Assembly: GCF_003265705.1 (NCBI RefSeq)
Contig: NW_020312859.1
Span: forward strand, 1,709,745 to 1,773,744
Reading direction: 5' to 3'
Length of the DNA stretch: 64,000 nt
Origin: Callorhinus ursinus
Taxonomy: Eukaryota; Chordata; Mammalia; Carnivora; Otariidae
Shown: positions 21,720-33,894 of the stretch, piece after piece
How the letters are laid out: the number at the start of each line of letters is the position of its first letter
Numbering within the stretch: the stretch's first letter is position 1
The notes under the pieces: model-generated
The model's input: the letters and a program-made list of their open reading frames with translations, nothing else
What the model was told of the DNA's origin: nothing
Databases searched by the model: none
Position numbers and translations under genes: made by a program

Positions 21720-23440
21720 AAATAATTTCCATCACTGCTGTCTTTTTGTGCCCCATTTCCCTCTGTTTTCACACTGGCCTGTGAAATTCTGGTTTCTACT
21801 GGGTTCAGAACACTCATTTTCTTAAGTAGACATGTCTGTGTTTGATCTGAAGAAGAGTGGCTGGCATGAGCCCCGAAGTGGCCATCCTAGGGACACTCAG
21901 AGCTCCAGGCCCAGAGTGCAGGGAACCAGGAGGATTCCCCTGGTGTCAGTGTAATAGGTTGCTGAACATTTTGGTAGGTTCCTCTTCCATTGTTTTGCTT
22001 ATTGTGTTATTTATTAAAAAAAAGATAATACATGGATACCACCTAAAAAATCAATATGGAGAAGTCTTCAGTGAAAACAGCAGTCCTGGGATCTTAAAAT
22101 ACTGAAGGGTGATTTTCTGCTGGGGGTGGGGGCTAGACTGGAAAGGAAGGTGTGAGCCCCAGAGCAGCTCAGGCTGAGCATCAGGAGAGATGTCCCTTCC
22201 GGATCTTTCTTCCTCATCTGGGGCAGCCCACCCTGTCCACATGGGAGCAACAACATGGGGCAGGGGGAGGGGAGAGAAAGAGAGAGAGAGAGAAAGCATG
22301 ATCCAACGGGGGCAATTTGACCTTGGGATTGTGTTGGAGTTGGAAGTCAAAGGTTGAGATGGGGCCAAATTCCATGTCCCCCTCCCCCGCCCCCGGGGCC
22401 TTTCTAGGCCTCTTTTCCTACTGTTGTACCCTAAATCAAAGAAGCCATCAGAACCTTTCCTTCCTCACTTTAAGGCCATTTCAGCCTCAGGCCTGGGGGA
22501 GCAGGTCTCAGTGGACCCTTCTCCAATGGATGCCCTAACCTTACACCCTGAAATTAGCTCTGACCAGACTGAAAAACCACACATGCCCCTCCCCATCAGC
22601 TTCCCCGTGGCTCACTTGGGGGTGAAATCTGAAACCAGCACCCCATAGGCAGAGGGCATGCTGAGACAAGGAAAGAGATCACTCCCGATCAGCAGGTGGC
22701 CAGTGTAATAAGCAAGGGAATTTACACACAACGCTTGTCTTGGGCTCCGGAAGCCAGCAGATCTCAGCGCCTGCCTGCCAGAACCTTAACAGTTTATAGA
22801 GAGGCCTTAACGGGGCTCAGTCACACGCACTGGCCAGAGGATCTCAACAACACCTCGCTCCCTCAAGGCTACATCCTTGAAAATGGCTCCCACTGTGGGA
22901 ACGGTGGGCAGAGGTACATTCCAAGGACAGGGCAGGGGGAGGAACCCCCGATGGCCCGGGGCCAGCTTGCATGTCAACTGGCAGTCAGGTCCTCTCCATG
23001 ACCTCCTCCAACCCTTCCGCACAGTGGGCAGGAATTTCTGGGGCTCTGATACTTACTAGTCCTCAAGTGTGAGTCATCTCTGACCTGTTCTTTGACCAAA
23101 GTCAGTGGGTTCTGAGCTCCCTGCTTCTCCATCCCTTTCCTTGACCATCAAGTGGTGGAGACCCCAGGTTGCACATGTGTGCTGCCTCAGTGACATCATG
23201 GGCTCTGCATCCTCTCCCTGCTGCTATTCTGGATCTTACTCTCTGGGCGGCATAATGTCATTGGTAAGTGGGATATGTGGGGTGAGAGGGGCTAGAGGCG
23301 CAACCTGTGCCCCTGGCAAGGGGGAGCTCTTGAGGGCTACTTTCCTTTTCCTACCCAAGGTGAGTCCTCTTGTCAGGGGGGGTTGGTGCCTAGAAGGCCA
23401 GCTTCCTATAGATTCACAAGCTCCGGAAAAGAATGAAGAA
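21720..23440. other. Intergenic, mostly unique; no confident gene
   Basis: No WAP or Kunitz signature on either strand. One exon-shaped stretch with a hydrophobic reading frame (23,191-23,263) is discussed in the findings. Confidence 0.5.
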
Positions 23441-23444
23441 GCCC

Positions 23445-23635
23445 CCCAAAGAGTTAATAGCTAACACTCACTGAGCACTGACGATGTCCCAGGTGCTGGG
23501 CTAAGAACCTGACATGCACAGCGGCCCTGGGAAGTCCTGTGTCTTTCACATGAGGAAACAGAACGTTTAAATAACAGGCGCAGGGTCTCAGAGTGAGTTG
23601 CAGGGCTAGTCTGAACCTTGGTCTGTATGCTTCAA
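23445..23635 (-). repeat. MIR
   Basis: ACTGAGCACTGACGATGTCCCAGGTGCTGGGCTAAG, ATGAGGAAACAGAACG and TCTCAGAGTGAGTTGCAGGGC give antisense MIR order. Confidence 0.8.
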
Positions 23636-23799
23636 CAGTTTTGGTATTCTTCTTTCTCTCACTATAAAATGGAGGTAGGCAAGTGGTTTGGGATCAGTTG
23701 TGATATTTTTGGAAGTAAGGAAAAGGGACAGAGAGGGGAAACTCTGGATTCCAGTCCAGACTGGCTGCATGAGCTGGGGTGGGCTGCTTCTCTCTCTGT

Positions 23800-23885
23800 A
23801 GGGAGAGAAAGGGAGAGAGGGGGAGAGAGGAGAGAGAGGGAGGGAAGGAGGAAGAGAAAGAGAGGGGGAGAGAGAGAGGGAGACA
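23800..23885. repeat. GA-rich low-complexity tract
   Basis: About 85 bp of GGGAGA/GAGAGG units on the plus strand. No SINE head is attached, so it is a simple-sequence tract. Confidence 0.85.
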
Positions 23886-23889
23886 CATA

Positions 23890-24845
23890 TCAGTTCCACA
23901 AGAGTTACAGTCCCTTCTAGCCCTGAGACTCTGTCTGGCAGAGCAGGTCCCAGGTGGGAGGATCTTGGCCCTGGATATCTGTGACCTATTCATACTCTCT
24001 CTTTCATGCTTTCTCATTCATATTCTGGTCACTCTGCCCTCCTGGTCTTACATACCGAACATCAGATAGCAGCTCTTGAATTGCTTTCTTCCAGGAGTCA
24101 CCTGGGTCCCGGCTCCAGCCTGAACCAGGAGCCCCCCTCTCCCCTTGCAACCAGGGCAGGGAAATGAAAGGCAGTTTGTGAGGGTGGGGGCGGAGCCCAG
24201 ACACCGAAGATGGGGTGCGGGTATTCAGCGAGGGCTCAAGGCCTATTTAGAGTGGTGGGGAGTTCAGATGCTCCTCTCCTCAGACCCTGGGCTCAGCTGC
24301 TTTGGGGACGCTAGTGGGAACAACAACGGGTGGGGAGTTTTGAGTAGAAAGACTTCTTGGCGGGGTGCCTTTATTCTCAGAGCCACCAGAGGGCAGCAGA
24401 GGTCTAAGTCATAGACCACTTCCAGGCAAGAGAAACGAACCGATCCATTTTGGGAGCCTAATTAAGGGAAAAGTTCAGTATTGTCTGAGTTCCTCGCAGC
24501 CTTTTCCAGTCACCCTGAGAAAAAGGTACATAGCCGGCTCTATCCTCCAGATCTCTACTGAATTGCACTTAATCTCTTCATGATAACCCTCTTTATTATT
24601 CTTTTGGCTCTCTTTCACTCTTGGCATAATGATTTTCAGTTTCCTGTCATCTCCTTTATAGTATTATAACCCTCCGATCCTGTTTGGCAGATAGGGCGGT
24701 ATACAGACACGAGAGGTTAGCATCTGGGAATTCTTGGGCAGAAAGAAACATCTAGAGCAGCGCTCTCCAAGAGAAATATAATGCAAGCCACCTATGTAAT
24801 TGCAAGGTTTCTAGAGAACAAATTAAAAGAGTAAAAAGTTTGGTG
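23890..24845. other. Intergenic, no gene recognised
   Basis: Unique sequence without repeat or exon signals that I can support on either strand. Confidence 0.5.
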
Positions 24846-24849
24846 TCTC

Positions 24850-25345
24850 CTCAAAAAGTTAAACATGGAATTACCATATGACCCAGCAAGTCCGCTCTCA
24901 GGTATATAACTAAATGAATAGAAAACAGGTGTTCAAATCAAAACTTGTATGCGAAAGTTCGTAGAACGCCATTTGCAATAGTCAGAAGGTGGAAGCAACG
25001 CAGATGCCCATCAAACGATAAATGATAAACAAAACAAAATGCAGCCTACTCCTCCAATGGGAATGAAGTATTGATTCTTGCTACAAGGAGCCAGAAAACA
25101 TTGTGCTAAGTGAACGAAGGCAGACATTGAGAGAGAGGGAGGGAGGGAGAGAGAGAAAGAGAGAGAGAGGGGGAGAGAGAGAGGGAGGGAGGGAGGGACG
25201 AAGAGGGTCTTGCAAACATTGTGCTAAGTGAACGAAGGCAGACACAAAAGGCCACCTCCTGTATGCTTCCATTCATAAGAAATATTTAGGATAGGCAGAT
25301 CCATCATACAGACAGAAAGCAGAGTAGAGGTTGCCAGCGGTTGGT
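24850..25345 (+). repeat. Old L1 3' region with internal duplication
   Basis: AATTACCATATGACCCAGCAA, CAGGTGTTCAAATCAAAACTTGTATGCGA and ACAAAAGGCCACCTCCTGTATGCTTCCATTCAT are the end of L1 ORF2 and the 3' region. A 31-bp direct repeat (25096-25126 and 25214-25244) flanks a GA-rich tract. Confidence 0.8.
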
Positions 25346-25369
25346 TTTAGAACAGAATTACTTGAGAGG

Positions 25370-25450
25370 GCTTGTCAGTGTGCAGATTCCCAAATTTCAT
25401 CCCAGATTACTTTGATTCAGTAGGTCAAACGTGGGGCGGGCCAAAGAAAC
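25370..25450 (+). repeat. MER5-like DNA transposon remnant
   Basis: GGGCTTGTCAGTGTGCAGATTCCC and GATTCAGTAGGTCAAACGTGGGG resemble MER5A. Short and diverged. Confidence 0.5.
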
Positions 25451-25479
25451 TGCTGGTTTGTCCACAATAGCTACATTTT

Positions 25480-25669
25480 GTTTTTTAAAGATTTTATTTA
25501 TTTATCTGAGAGGGAGAGAGCGAACGAGCACATGAGCAGGGAGAGGGGAAGAGGAAGAAGCAGACTCCCCACTGAGCAGGAAGCCCAAATCGGGACTCCA
25601 TCTGGGGACTCCAGGATCATGACCTGAGCTAAAGGCAGACGCTTAACCGACTGAGCCACCCAGGTGCCC
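25480..25669 (-). repeat. CAN SINE
   Basis: Antisense copy from TTTTTTAAAGATTTTATTTATTT to GAGCCACCCAGGTGCCCC. Confidence 0.93.
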
Positions 25670-25916
25670 CTCCAGTTTCTTATTTTTTGAGAAAGGATGC
25701 GTAATCATTTTTGAGATATTTAAACAACGCAGAAGAATCCAAAGAGAAGATCTCCTGCCCATAGATAACCATTGCTAATTGGAGAACATTGTTCTAGCTT
25801 GCCCTTAGGTATTCACACAAATGTTGATATGGTAGCAAGAGTGGGAAGGAAGTTCCTGCTGTTCTGTAATAGGCTTTTGTCACTCAGCAGTATGTCATAG
25901 ATAGACATGATTTTTA

Positions 25917-26340
25917 TTTTTTTAATTTTTATTCAAAAAATTTAAAAAAGATTTTATTTATTTACTTGAGAGAGAGAGAGTGCGCGCACGAATGGGGGGA
26001 GGGACAGAGGCAGAGGGAGAAGCAGACTCCCTGCTGAGCAGGGAGCCCAATGCGGGGCTCCATCCCAGGACCCTGAGATCATGACCTGAGCTGAAGGCAG
26101 ACAGTTTAGCCACTGAGGCACCCAGGCGCCCTGATAGACATGATTTTTAAAAAAAGATTTATTTATTTATTGGAGAGAGAGAGAGAGAGCAGAACAAGCT
26201 GCAGAGGGAGAGACTCCCCAAGCAGATTCCCCGCTGCGTGTGGAGAGCCGCTGCAGGGCTCCATCTCATGACCAATGAGATCATGACCTGAGCCGAAACT
26301 AAGAGTCAGATGCTTAATCGACTGAGCCACCAGGCGCCCT
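25917..26340 (-). repeat. Two tandem CAN SINEs sharing a target
   Basis: Antisense SINEs at 25917-26132 and 26150-26340. The target GATAGACATGATTTTTA occurs at 25900-25916, again at 26133-26149, and in a diverged form at 26341-26357. Confidence 0.9.
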
Positions 26341-26584
26341 GATCGGCATAATTTTTAATTGTTAAAGTATTCGGTTTCTTTAAGTACCTATAAATTTTTT
26401 ATATGTAACAAGACCCTGGAACTCTGTAGCTGCTGCTTGACCTGTTTCCCATGTTCTTTGCCAAACAGCTTCAAAGGCTTTTACCTTCTGTCTTACGGCA
26501 AATAAACCGGTAAGTGTATTTAGGCGGCAAAGCCTCTATTTTTTGCAACACTTCTTGGGCTCGTGGATAGATTGTTATGGATTT

Positions 26585-26982
26585 TTTTTTTAAAGATTTT
26601 ATTTATTTATTTGAGAGAGAGAGAGAATGAGAGATAGAGAGCACGAGAGGGAAGAGGGTCAGAGGGAGAAGCAGACTCCCCGCTGAGCAGGGAGCCCGAT
26701 GCGGGACTCGATCCCGGGACTCCAGGATCATGACCTGAGCCGAAGGCAGTCGCTTAACCAGCTGAGCCACCCAGGCGCTCCTGTTATGGATTTTTTTTTA
26801 AAGGTCTTATTTATTTGACAGAGAGAGACACAGCGAGAGAGGGAACACAAGCAGGGGGAGTGGGAAAGGGAAAAGCAGGCTTCCCGCGGAGCAGGGAGCC
26901 CGATGCGGGGCTCGATCCCAGGACCCTGGGACCATGACCTGAGCTGAAGACAGTCGCTTACTGACTGAGTCACCCAGGCGCC
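26585..26982 (-). repeat. Two tandem CAN SINEs
   Basis: Antisense copies at about 26585-26780 (GAGAGAATGAGAG subtype) and 26791-26982 (GACAGAGAGAGACAC subtype). TGTTATGGATTTTTTT repeats at the left edge and between the two copies. Confidence 0.9.
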
Positions 26983-27020
26983 CCGGTTCTACTATCATTT
27001 TAGACTAGATACTTCTTTTA

Positions 27021-27239
27021 ATGATTATTATTATTTTTAAAGATTTTATTTATTTAATAAATAAATAAAGTAAATAAAAATAAATAAAATAAATTAAAAA
27101 AAGTGGGGAGGGTGTGCAGAGGGAGAGGGAGAATCTGAAGTAGTCTCTGCCGTGAGCATGGAGCCTGATGCGGGGCTCAATCCCAGCGTGACCTGAGTCG
27201 AAGACAGATGCTTAACTGACTGAGCCACACAGGTGCTCC
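27021..27239 (-). repeat. Diverged CAN SINE
   Basis: Antisense copy with an expanded AAATAAATAAA stretch in place of the usual GA tract. Flanks TAGACTAGATA and TAGACTGGATA are a decayed duplication. Confidence 0.85.
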
Positions 27240-27425
27240 TAGACTGGATAATTCTTTGTCATGGTGGAGGGACTGTCCTGTGTATTATATGATGCTTAGC
27301 AGTATCCCTGGCTTCTTCCCACTGGTTGCCAGCAGACTTCACCCTTATTTGTGACAACCAGACTGTCTCCAAATATTGCCAAATGTCCTCGAGGGGAGAA
27401 ATGACCCCCGGTTGAGAATTTTAAT
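27236..27425 (-). repeat. MER20-type DNA transposon
   Basis: GGAGGGACTGTCCTGTGTATTATATGATGC, TTTGTGACAACCAGACTGTCTCCAAATATTGCC and CCCCCGGTTGAGAATTTTA match the antisense order of MER20 as I know it. Confidence 0.7.
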
Positions 27426-27649
27426 CTTAATTCATATGCTGCCCCTTTGCAGTGTCATGTAGAGAAGTGATCTGGTTCCCTGACTTCAGGTGCGGTTAGC
27501 AGGCTCCTGGAATTGATCACCACAAGACATCACAGGTTGGAGAGAGAGAATTCCCTAAAAGGGAAATAAGCTGCTACTAGGAATGGGAAAGGGATGGATG
27601 CACCTCACAGTAAATCCTCAGGGCCCTATGGACTCCTGTTAAGAGTTTT

Positions 27650-27715
27650 ACATTTTATAATACATTATATGTTAATTAATTGAATTTAAATTAAAAAATA
27701 AATTTAAAAAAAGTT
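27650..27715 (+). repeat. Very short L1 3' tail
   Basis: ACATTATATGTTAATTAATTGAATTTAAATTAAAAAA is the L1 terminus plus poly-A, the reverse of the left edge of the minus-strand L1 blocks. Confidence 0.7.
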
Positions 27716-27829
27716 TCACATTTTATCGGTGCAAGTCAGTTGGTGTAGGAGAAAACTTTGTTCTAAGAAGTTACTCAGGTAGATTTCTTTCCTGATAGCT
27801 TCCTGATTTTTCATAGGCTCGTACTTATG

Positions 27830-27950
27830 AAATGAGCATACAGATCACCAAGGGGTCTTGTTAAAACACAAATTCTAACAAATTGACAAATTGGCAATTC
27901 TCTGATGGGCCCAAGATTCTGCATTTCTAACAAGCTCCCAGATGGTGCTG
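27830..27950 (+). repeat. MER5-like remnant
   Basis: CATACAGATCACCAAGGGGTCTTGTTAAAAC and TGGGCCCAAGATTCTGCATTTCTAACAAGC follow the MER5A pattern. Confidence 0.65.
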
Positions 27951-28083
27951 TTGCTGCTGGGTTTTTTGTTTGTTCATTTTGATTTTTACATTACTGTCTT
28001 TATGTTATTTCATTTAAAAAACAACAATTTTTTAAAAGTTCACAAAAATCTTACTTGCTTATTTAAAAAAAAATCAAAGCTGG

Positions 28084-28264
28084 GATGCCTGGGTGGCACA
28101 GTTGGTTAAGTGTCTGCCTTCGGCTCAGGTCATGATCCTGGGGTCCTAAGATCGAGTCCCACATTGGACTCCTTGCTTGCCAGGGAGCCCACTTCTCCCT
28201 CTCCCTCTGCTGCTCCCCCTGCTTGTGCTCTCTCTTGGGTAAGTAAATAAATAAAATCTTTAAA
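28084..28264 (+). repeat. CAN SINE
   Basis: Sense copy GGATGCCTGGGTGGCACAG with AAATAAATAAAATCTT tail, flanked by AAAAATCAAAG on both sides. Confidence 0.93.
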
Positions 28265-28739
28265 AAAAATCAAAGTTATGGAGCCTATCCAAAAATTTGG
28301 CACCTGTGTCATGGCTGAATCCTTATTACCTGCACATTACAGACTGATGAGACAAGCAGGGATTTGAGAGGAGGTCATATAACCATGTTGGAGATTCCCC
28401 TCTGTGGCTGTCTCCTCTTTGGATTTCCTCTCTCGATATAAAGCTGCTTTGGGAGTCTATCCTCAATACTGTCTTCTGGCTGCTCAGGACACAAGACTGT
28501 GGCATTCTGCTTGAGCTTCATCTGCCACATGCAGGTTGGATTTGGGGTCATCCTCAGGGAAAAGCCATGTGGATCCTTCCCACTGTGGTTCTTTTCTTTG
28601 GAATTAAATCCTATTCAGCTTCTGCTTAGTTTTGGTCACTCTCCAGTGCCTTAAAACAGTTGTTTTTTTTACACTTTGTCAAGATATAATTGTTATCTGC
28701 AGAATAGTTTGATATGAGCTGTTCTGCCATTTTCAGAAC

Positions 28740-29500
28740 CAGAATTCTCCAGATGGTCGCTTAGAAACATGACTCTCCTTTTTGAAACCCTCCATTTTTA
28801 TCCAGCACCGCTGGAATAGATCTAAACTTCTTTTCCTGACATATAAAGTCATATGGGAGACCGGGGTCTGCTAATCTCTCTATTCTCACGGTGCCGCCAG
28901 CTCTATGGGGACACATTCAATTCTTGGACTATGTTATGCTCTATCTTCCCTCAAGGTTTGCATATATTGTTCCCTCCAATGGGAGCACCTGTCTCCTTGT
29001 GCCTAATTACGCTTCAGATGTCAGCTCAAATATCACTTGCTCTGAAAAGTATTTGCTGAATCTATGGATAGACTAAGTTCCTCTCCTCCATCTGTTAATA
29101 ACACCCTATGCCTTTCTTGTAGATCATGTATTACTGTTTATCATCAGATACCTGGGTGGTTATTAGATAAATGTCTGTCTCCTCTTTAAAAATTTTATTT
29201 ATTTATTTATTTGAGAGAGAGAGAGAGAGAGCACATGAGACGGGAGAGGGTCAGAGGGAGAAGCAGACTCCCCACTGAGCAGGGAGCCCGATGCGGGACT
29301 CGATCCTGGAACTCCAGGATCATGACCTGAGCCAAAGGCAGTCGCCCAACCAGCTGAGCCACCCAGGCGCCCTGTCTCCTCTTTAGATTGTCCATTCCAT
29401 GAGGACAGGATATGGCCCTCTCTGCTCACTACTTTATCCCATGCCCTATATGGTATCTGGCTTATAGCAGGTGCTCAATGAATGTGCTGAATGAATGAAG
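28740..29500 (+). repeat. LINE-2 3' end split by a SINE
   Basis: L2 tail features: GGTTTGCATATATTGTTCCCTCC, ACGCTTCAGATGTCAGCTCAAATATCACTTGC, CATGAGGACAGGATATGG and CAGGTGCTCAATGAATG. It resumes after the SINE at 29189-29372. Confidence 0.8.
29189..29372 (-). repeat. CAN SINE
   Basis: Antisense copy inserted in the L2, flanked by TGTCTCCTCTTTA at 29177-29188 and 29373-29385. Confidence 0.95.
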
Positions 29501-29725
29501 AAGTAGGAGAGAGTGCATCATGCATGGAAGAAAGTTCCCAACTGAGAGTTGAAGTATACGACATAAGTGAAACTATGAGATGCGATGGGGCATTTGTCAA
29601 GCCACATCACATCTCAGACCTTCAGTTCCAGTATGCACAACAGGTCAGAGTTGGATTAGAGGATCTTTTCGGTCACTTTCCTCTCCCAAAATCCATGCTA
29701 CTCATAAAAAGACAAGTGAAGTTGA

Positions 29726-29922
29726 TGGATGCCTGGGTGGCTCAGTCAGTTAAGCATCTGCCTTCAGCTCAGGTCATGATCTCAGGATCCTGGGATGGAG
29801 TCCTGCATCAGGCTCCTTGCTCAGTGGGGAGTCTGCTTCTCCCTCTGCCTGCAGTTCTCCCTGCTTGTGCTCTCTCTCTCTCTGACAAATAAATAAATAA
29901 AATCTTAAAAAGGAAAAAAAAA
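29726..29922 (+). repeat. CAN SINE
   Basis: Sense copy with a 19-bp perfect duplication, AAAAGACAAGTGAAGTTGA, on both sides. Confidence 0.95.
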
Positions 29923-30782
29923 AAAGACAAGTGAAGTTGAGACAAAAGCACTGTAGAGAAGACAGGAATAATATGAAACAGACACAGGAGGCCTGGTTAT
30001 CAGGTTAAAATTTTAACCACAGACACTGCATGTCTTGGATCAAGGGCCTGAAAAACAGAAATGGTGCTTGAGGGTAATTATTCTGGCAACAGCAGCTAGA
30101 ACTAATGAGGTTTGGAAGTGGCTAGATCATGAATGGATCTGATGAAGAGAGCCTGGCAGGAAGGGACTGGTGTCAGGGTGCTGGATATGAAATTCCATGT
30201 GGAGAAAGTGATTTGCAGACCCGGCGAAGGGACGGTTAGATGGGGGAAGAGATCAGTCTTCATGATGATCATTTGTGATGATCTCCCTTTCTTTCCATCT
30301 TCTCCCAGGTCCTGCTCTACACCCAAATGTGATGGCTGAATGCACTGAGTATCTCTTTTTAAAAACTTTTAAAAAAATTTGAAATTCAATTTATTTAACA
30401 TATAGTGTATTATTAGTTTCAGGGGTAGAATTTAGTGATTCTTCAGTTGCATATAACAGCCAGTGCTCATTACATCAAATGCCCTCTTTAATGCCCATCA
30501 CCCAGTTACCCCATCCCCCCACCCACCTTGCCTCTAGCAATCCCCGGTTTGTTTCTTAGAGTTAAGAGTCTCTTATGGTTTGCTTCCCTCTCTGTTTTTA
30601 TCTTATTTTATTTTTCCTTCCCTTCCCCTCTATTCAACTATTTTGTTTCTTAAATTTCACATAGAAGTGAAATCATATGGTATTGTCTTTCTCTGACTTA
30701 TTTCACTTAGCATAATACACTCTAGTTCCATTCACATCATTCCAAATGGCAAGATTTTTTTTTGATGGCTGAATAATATTCC

Positions 30783-30783
<1 letters not shown>

Positions 30784-30834
<51 letters not shown>
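30784..30834 (+). repeat. (TG)n microsatellite inside the L1 3' region
   Basis: About 25 TG units that replaced the poly-T/TG stretch normal at this place of the antisense L1. Confidence 0.95.
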
Positions 30835-30836
<2 letters not shown>

Positions 30837-32289
30837 CACACCACATCTTCTTTATCCATTCATCTGGGCTCTTTCCATATTTTGGTTATTGTGGACATTG
30901 CTGCTATAAACATCAGGTACATGTGCCCCTTTGAATCACTATGTTTGTATCCTTTGGATAAATACCTACTATTTCAATTGCTGGGTCCTAGAGTAGTTCT
31001 ATTTTTAACTTTTTGAGGAACCTCCATATTATTTTCCAGAGTGGTTACACCAGTTTGCATTCCCACCAACAGTGTAAGAGGTTTCCCCTTTCTCCACATC
31101 CTTGCCAACATTTGTTGTTTCCTATGCTGTTCATTTTAGCCATTCTGACTGGTGTGAGGTGGTATCTCATTGTGGTTTTGATTTGTATTTCCCTGATGCC
31201 GAGTGATGTTGAGCATTTTTCATGTGTCTGTTGGTCATTTGTATGTCTTCTTTGGAGAAATGTCTGTGCATGTCTTCTGCCCATTTCTTGAGTAGATTTT
31301 TTGTTTGTTGGGTGTTGAGTTTGATAAGTTCTTTATAGATTTTGGATACTAGCCCTTTATCTGATGTGTCATTTGTGAATATCTTCTCCCATTCCATAGG
31401 CTTTTAGTTTTGTTGACTGTCTCTTTTGCTGTGCAAAAGCTTTTTATCCAGATGAAGTCCCAGTAGTTAATTTTTGCTTTTGTTTCCCTTGCCTATGGAG
31501 ACATATCTAGCAAGAAGTTGCTGTAACCGAGGTCAGAGAGGTTCTGCCTGTGTTCTCTTCAAGGATTTTGATGGACTCCTATCTCATAATTAGGTTTTTC
31601 ATCCATTTTTAGTTTATTTTTATGTATGATGTAAGAAAGTGATCCAGTTTTATTCTTCTGCATGTGGCTGTCCAATTTCCCCAACAGCATTTGTTGAAGA
31701 GACTGTCCTTTTTCCCTCGGATATTCTTTCCTGCTTTGTCAAGGATTAGTTGACCATGGAGTTGAGGGTCCATTTCTGGGTTCTCTATTCTGTTCCATTG
31801 ATCTATGTGTCTGTTTTTGTGCCAGTACCATACTGTCTTGATGATTATAGCTTTATAACACAGCTTGAAGTCTGGACTTGGGATGCTTCCAGCTCTGGTT
31901 TTCTTTTTCAATATTAATTCGACTATTCAGGGCTTTTCTGGTTCTATACAAATTTTAGAATTGTTTGTTCCAGCATTGAAAAATGCTGGTGGTATTTTGA
32001 TAGGGATTGCATTGAATGTGTATATTGCTTTGGGTAGCATAGACATTTTAACAATATTTGTTCTTCCAATCCATGAGCATGGAATGTTTTTCCATTTCTT
32101 GGTGTCTTCCTCAATTTCTTTCCTAAGTGTTCTGTAGTTTTCAGAGTACAGATCCTTTATCTCTTTGGTTAGGTTTATTCCTAGGTATCTTATGGTTTTT
32201 GGTGCAGTTGTAAATGGGATCAACTTCTTGATTTCTCTTTCTTCTGCTGCATTGTTAGTGTATAGAAATGTAGCAGACTTCTGTGCATT

Positions 32290-32485
32290 TTTTTTTTTAA
32301 AGATTTTATTTATTTCACAGAGAGAGACACAGAGAGAGAGGGAACACAAGCAGGGGGAGTGGGAGAGGGAGAATCAGGCTTCCCACGGAGCAGGGAGCCT
32401 GATGCGGGGCTTGATCCCAGGACCCTGGGATCATGACCTGAGCCGAAGGCAGACGCTTAACGACTGAGCCACCCAGGCGCCCCAG
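32290..32485 (-). repeat. CAN SINE in the outer L1
   Basis: Antisense GACAC subtype copy interrupting ORF2, with TGTGCATT on both sides. Confidence 0.93.
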
Positions 32486-32489
32486 TGTG

Positions 32490-33510
32490 CATTGTTTTTA
32501 TATCCCGTGACTTTGCTGAATTCTTGTATCAGTTCTAGCAATTTTTTGGTGGAGTCCTTTGGGTTTTCTACCATAGAGTATCATGTCATCTGCAAAGAGT
32601 GAGAGTTTGAATTCATCCTATTTGGATGCCTTTTTTTGTTGTTGTCTAATTGCTGAGGCTAGGACTTCCAGTACTATGTTGAACAATAGTGGTGAGAGTG
32701 GGCAACCCTGTTGTGTTCCTGACCTTAGGGGAAAAGCTCTCAGTTTTTCCTTGTGGAGGATGATATTTGCTGTGGATCTTTTGTATATGGTTTCTATGAT
32801 ATTGAGGTATGTTCCCTCTATTTCTACATTGTGGAGGGTTTTTATCAAGAAAGGATGCTATATTTTGTCAAATGGTTTTTCTGCATCTATTGAGAGGATC
32901 ATACGGTTCTTGTCCTTTCTTTTATTAATGTGGCATATTACATTGATTTGTGGATGTTGAACCACCTCTACAGCCCAGAAATAAATCCCACTTGGTCCTG
33001 GTGAATAATCCTTTTAATGTACTCTTGGATCCTATTAGCTAGTATCTTGGTGAGAATTTTTGCATCCATGTTCATCAGGGATACTGGTCTGGAATTCTCC
33101 TTTTTTGTGGGGTGTTTGTCTGGTTTTGGGGATCAAGGTAATGCTGGCCTCATAGAATGAGTTTGGAAGTTTTCTTTCTATTTCCATTTTTTTTTCATCA
33201 GTTTCAGAAGAAAACTTATTAATTCTTCTTTAAATGTTTGGTAGAATTCTCCCTGGGAAGCCATCTGGCCCTGGACTCTTGTTTTTTGGGAGATTTTTGA
33301 TTACTGGTTCAATTTCTTTGCTGGTTATGGGTCTGTTCAGGTTTTCTATTTCTTCCTGTTTCAGCTTCGGTAGTTTATATGTTTCTAGGAATTTATCCAT
33401 TTCTTCCAGATTGCCTACTTTGTTGTCATATAATTGCTTATAGTACTCTCTTATAATTACTTGTGTCTCTTTGGTGTTGTTTTTGATCTCTCCTCTTTCA
33501 TTCATGATTT
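32490..33510 (-). pseudogene. L1 ORF2 reverse-transcriptase region (outer L1, broken)
   Basis: Minus-strand translation gives RT landmarks: [20 protein letters not shown] and [11 protein letters not shown] near 33,230-33,420, then [17 protein letters not shown] near 32,700. Stops and frameshifts separate the pieces. Part of the outer L1; no function expected. Confidence 0.85.
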
Positions 33511-33894
33511 TATTTATTTGGGTTCCTTCTCTTTTCTTTTTGATAAGTCTGGCTATGGGTTTATCAATCTTGTTAATTCTTTCAAAGAAGCAGCTCCTAG
33601 TTTTGTTGATCTGTTCTACTGTTTTTTTGACTCCTATATCATTGATTTCTGCTCTAATCTTTATTATTTCTCTTCTCCTGCTGGATTTAGGTTTTATTTG
33701 CTCTTCTTTTTCCAGCTCCTTTAGGTGTAAGGTTAGGTTGTGTATTTGAGACTTTTCTTGCTTCTTGAAGAAGGCCTGTATTGCTATATACTTCCCTCTT
33801 AGGACTGCCTTTGCTGCATCCTAAAAGTTTGAACTGTTGTGTATTCATTTTAATTTGCTTCTATGTATTTTTAAAATTCTTCTTTAATTTCCTG

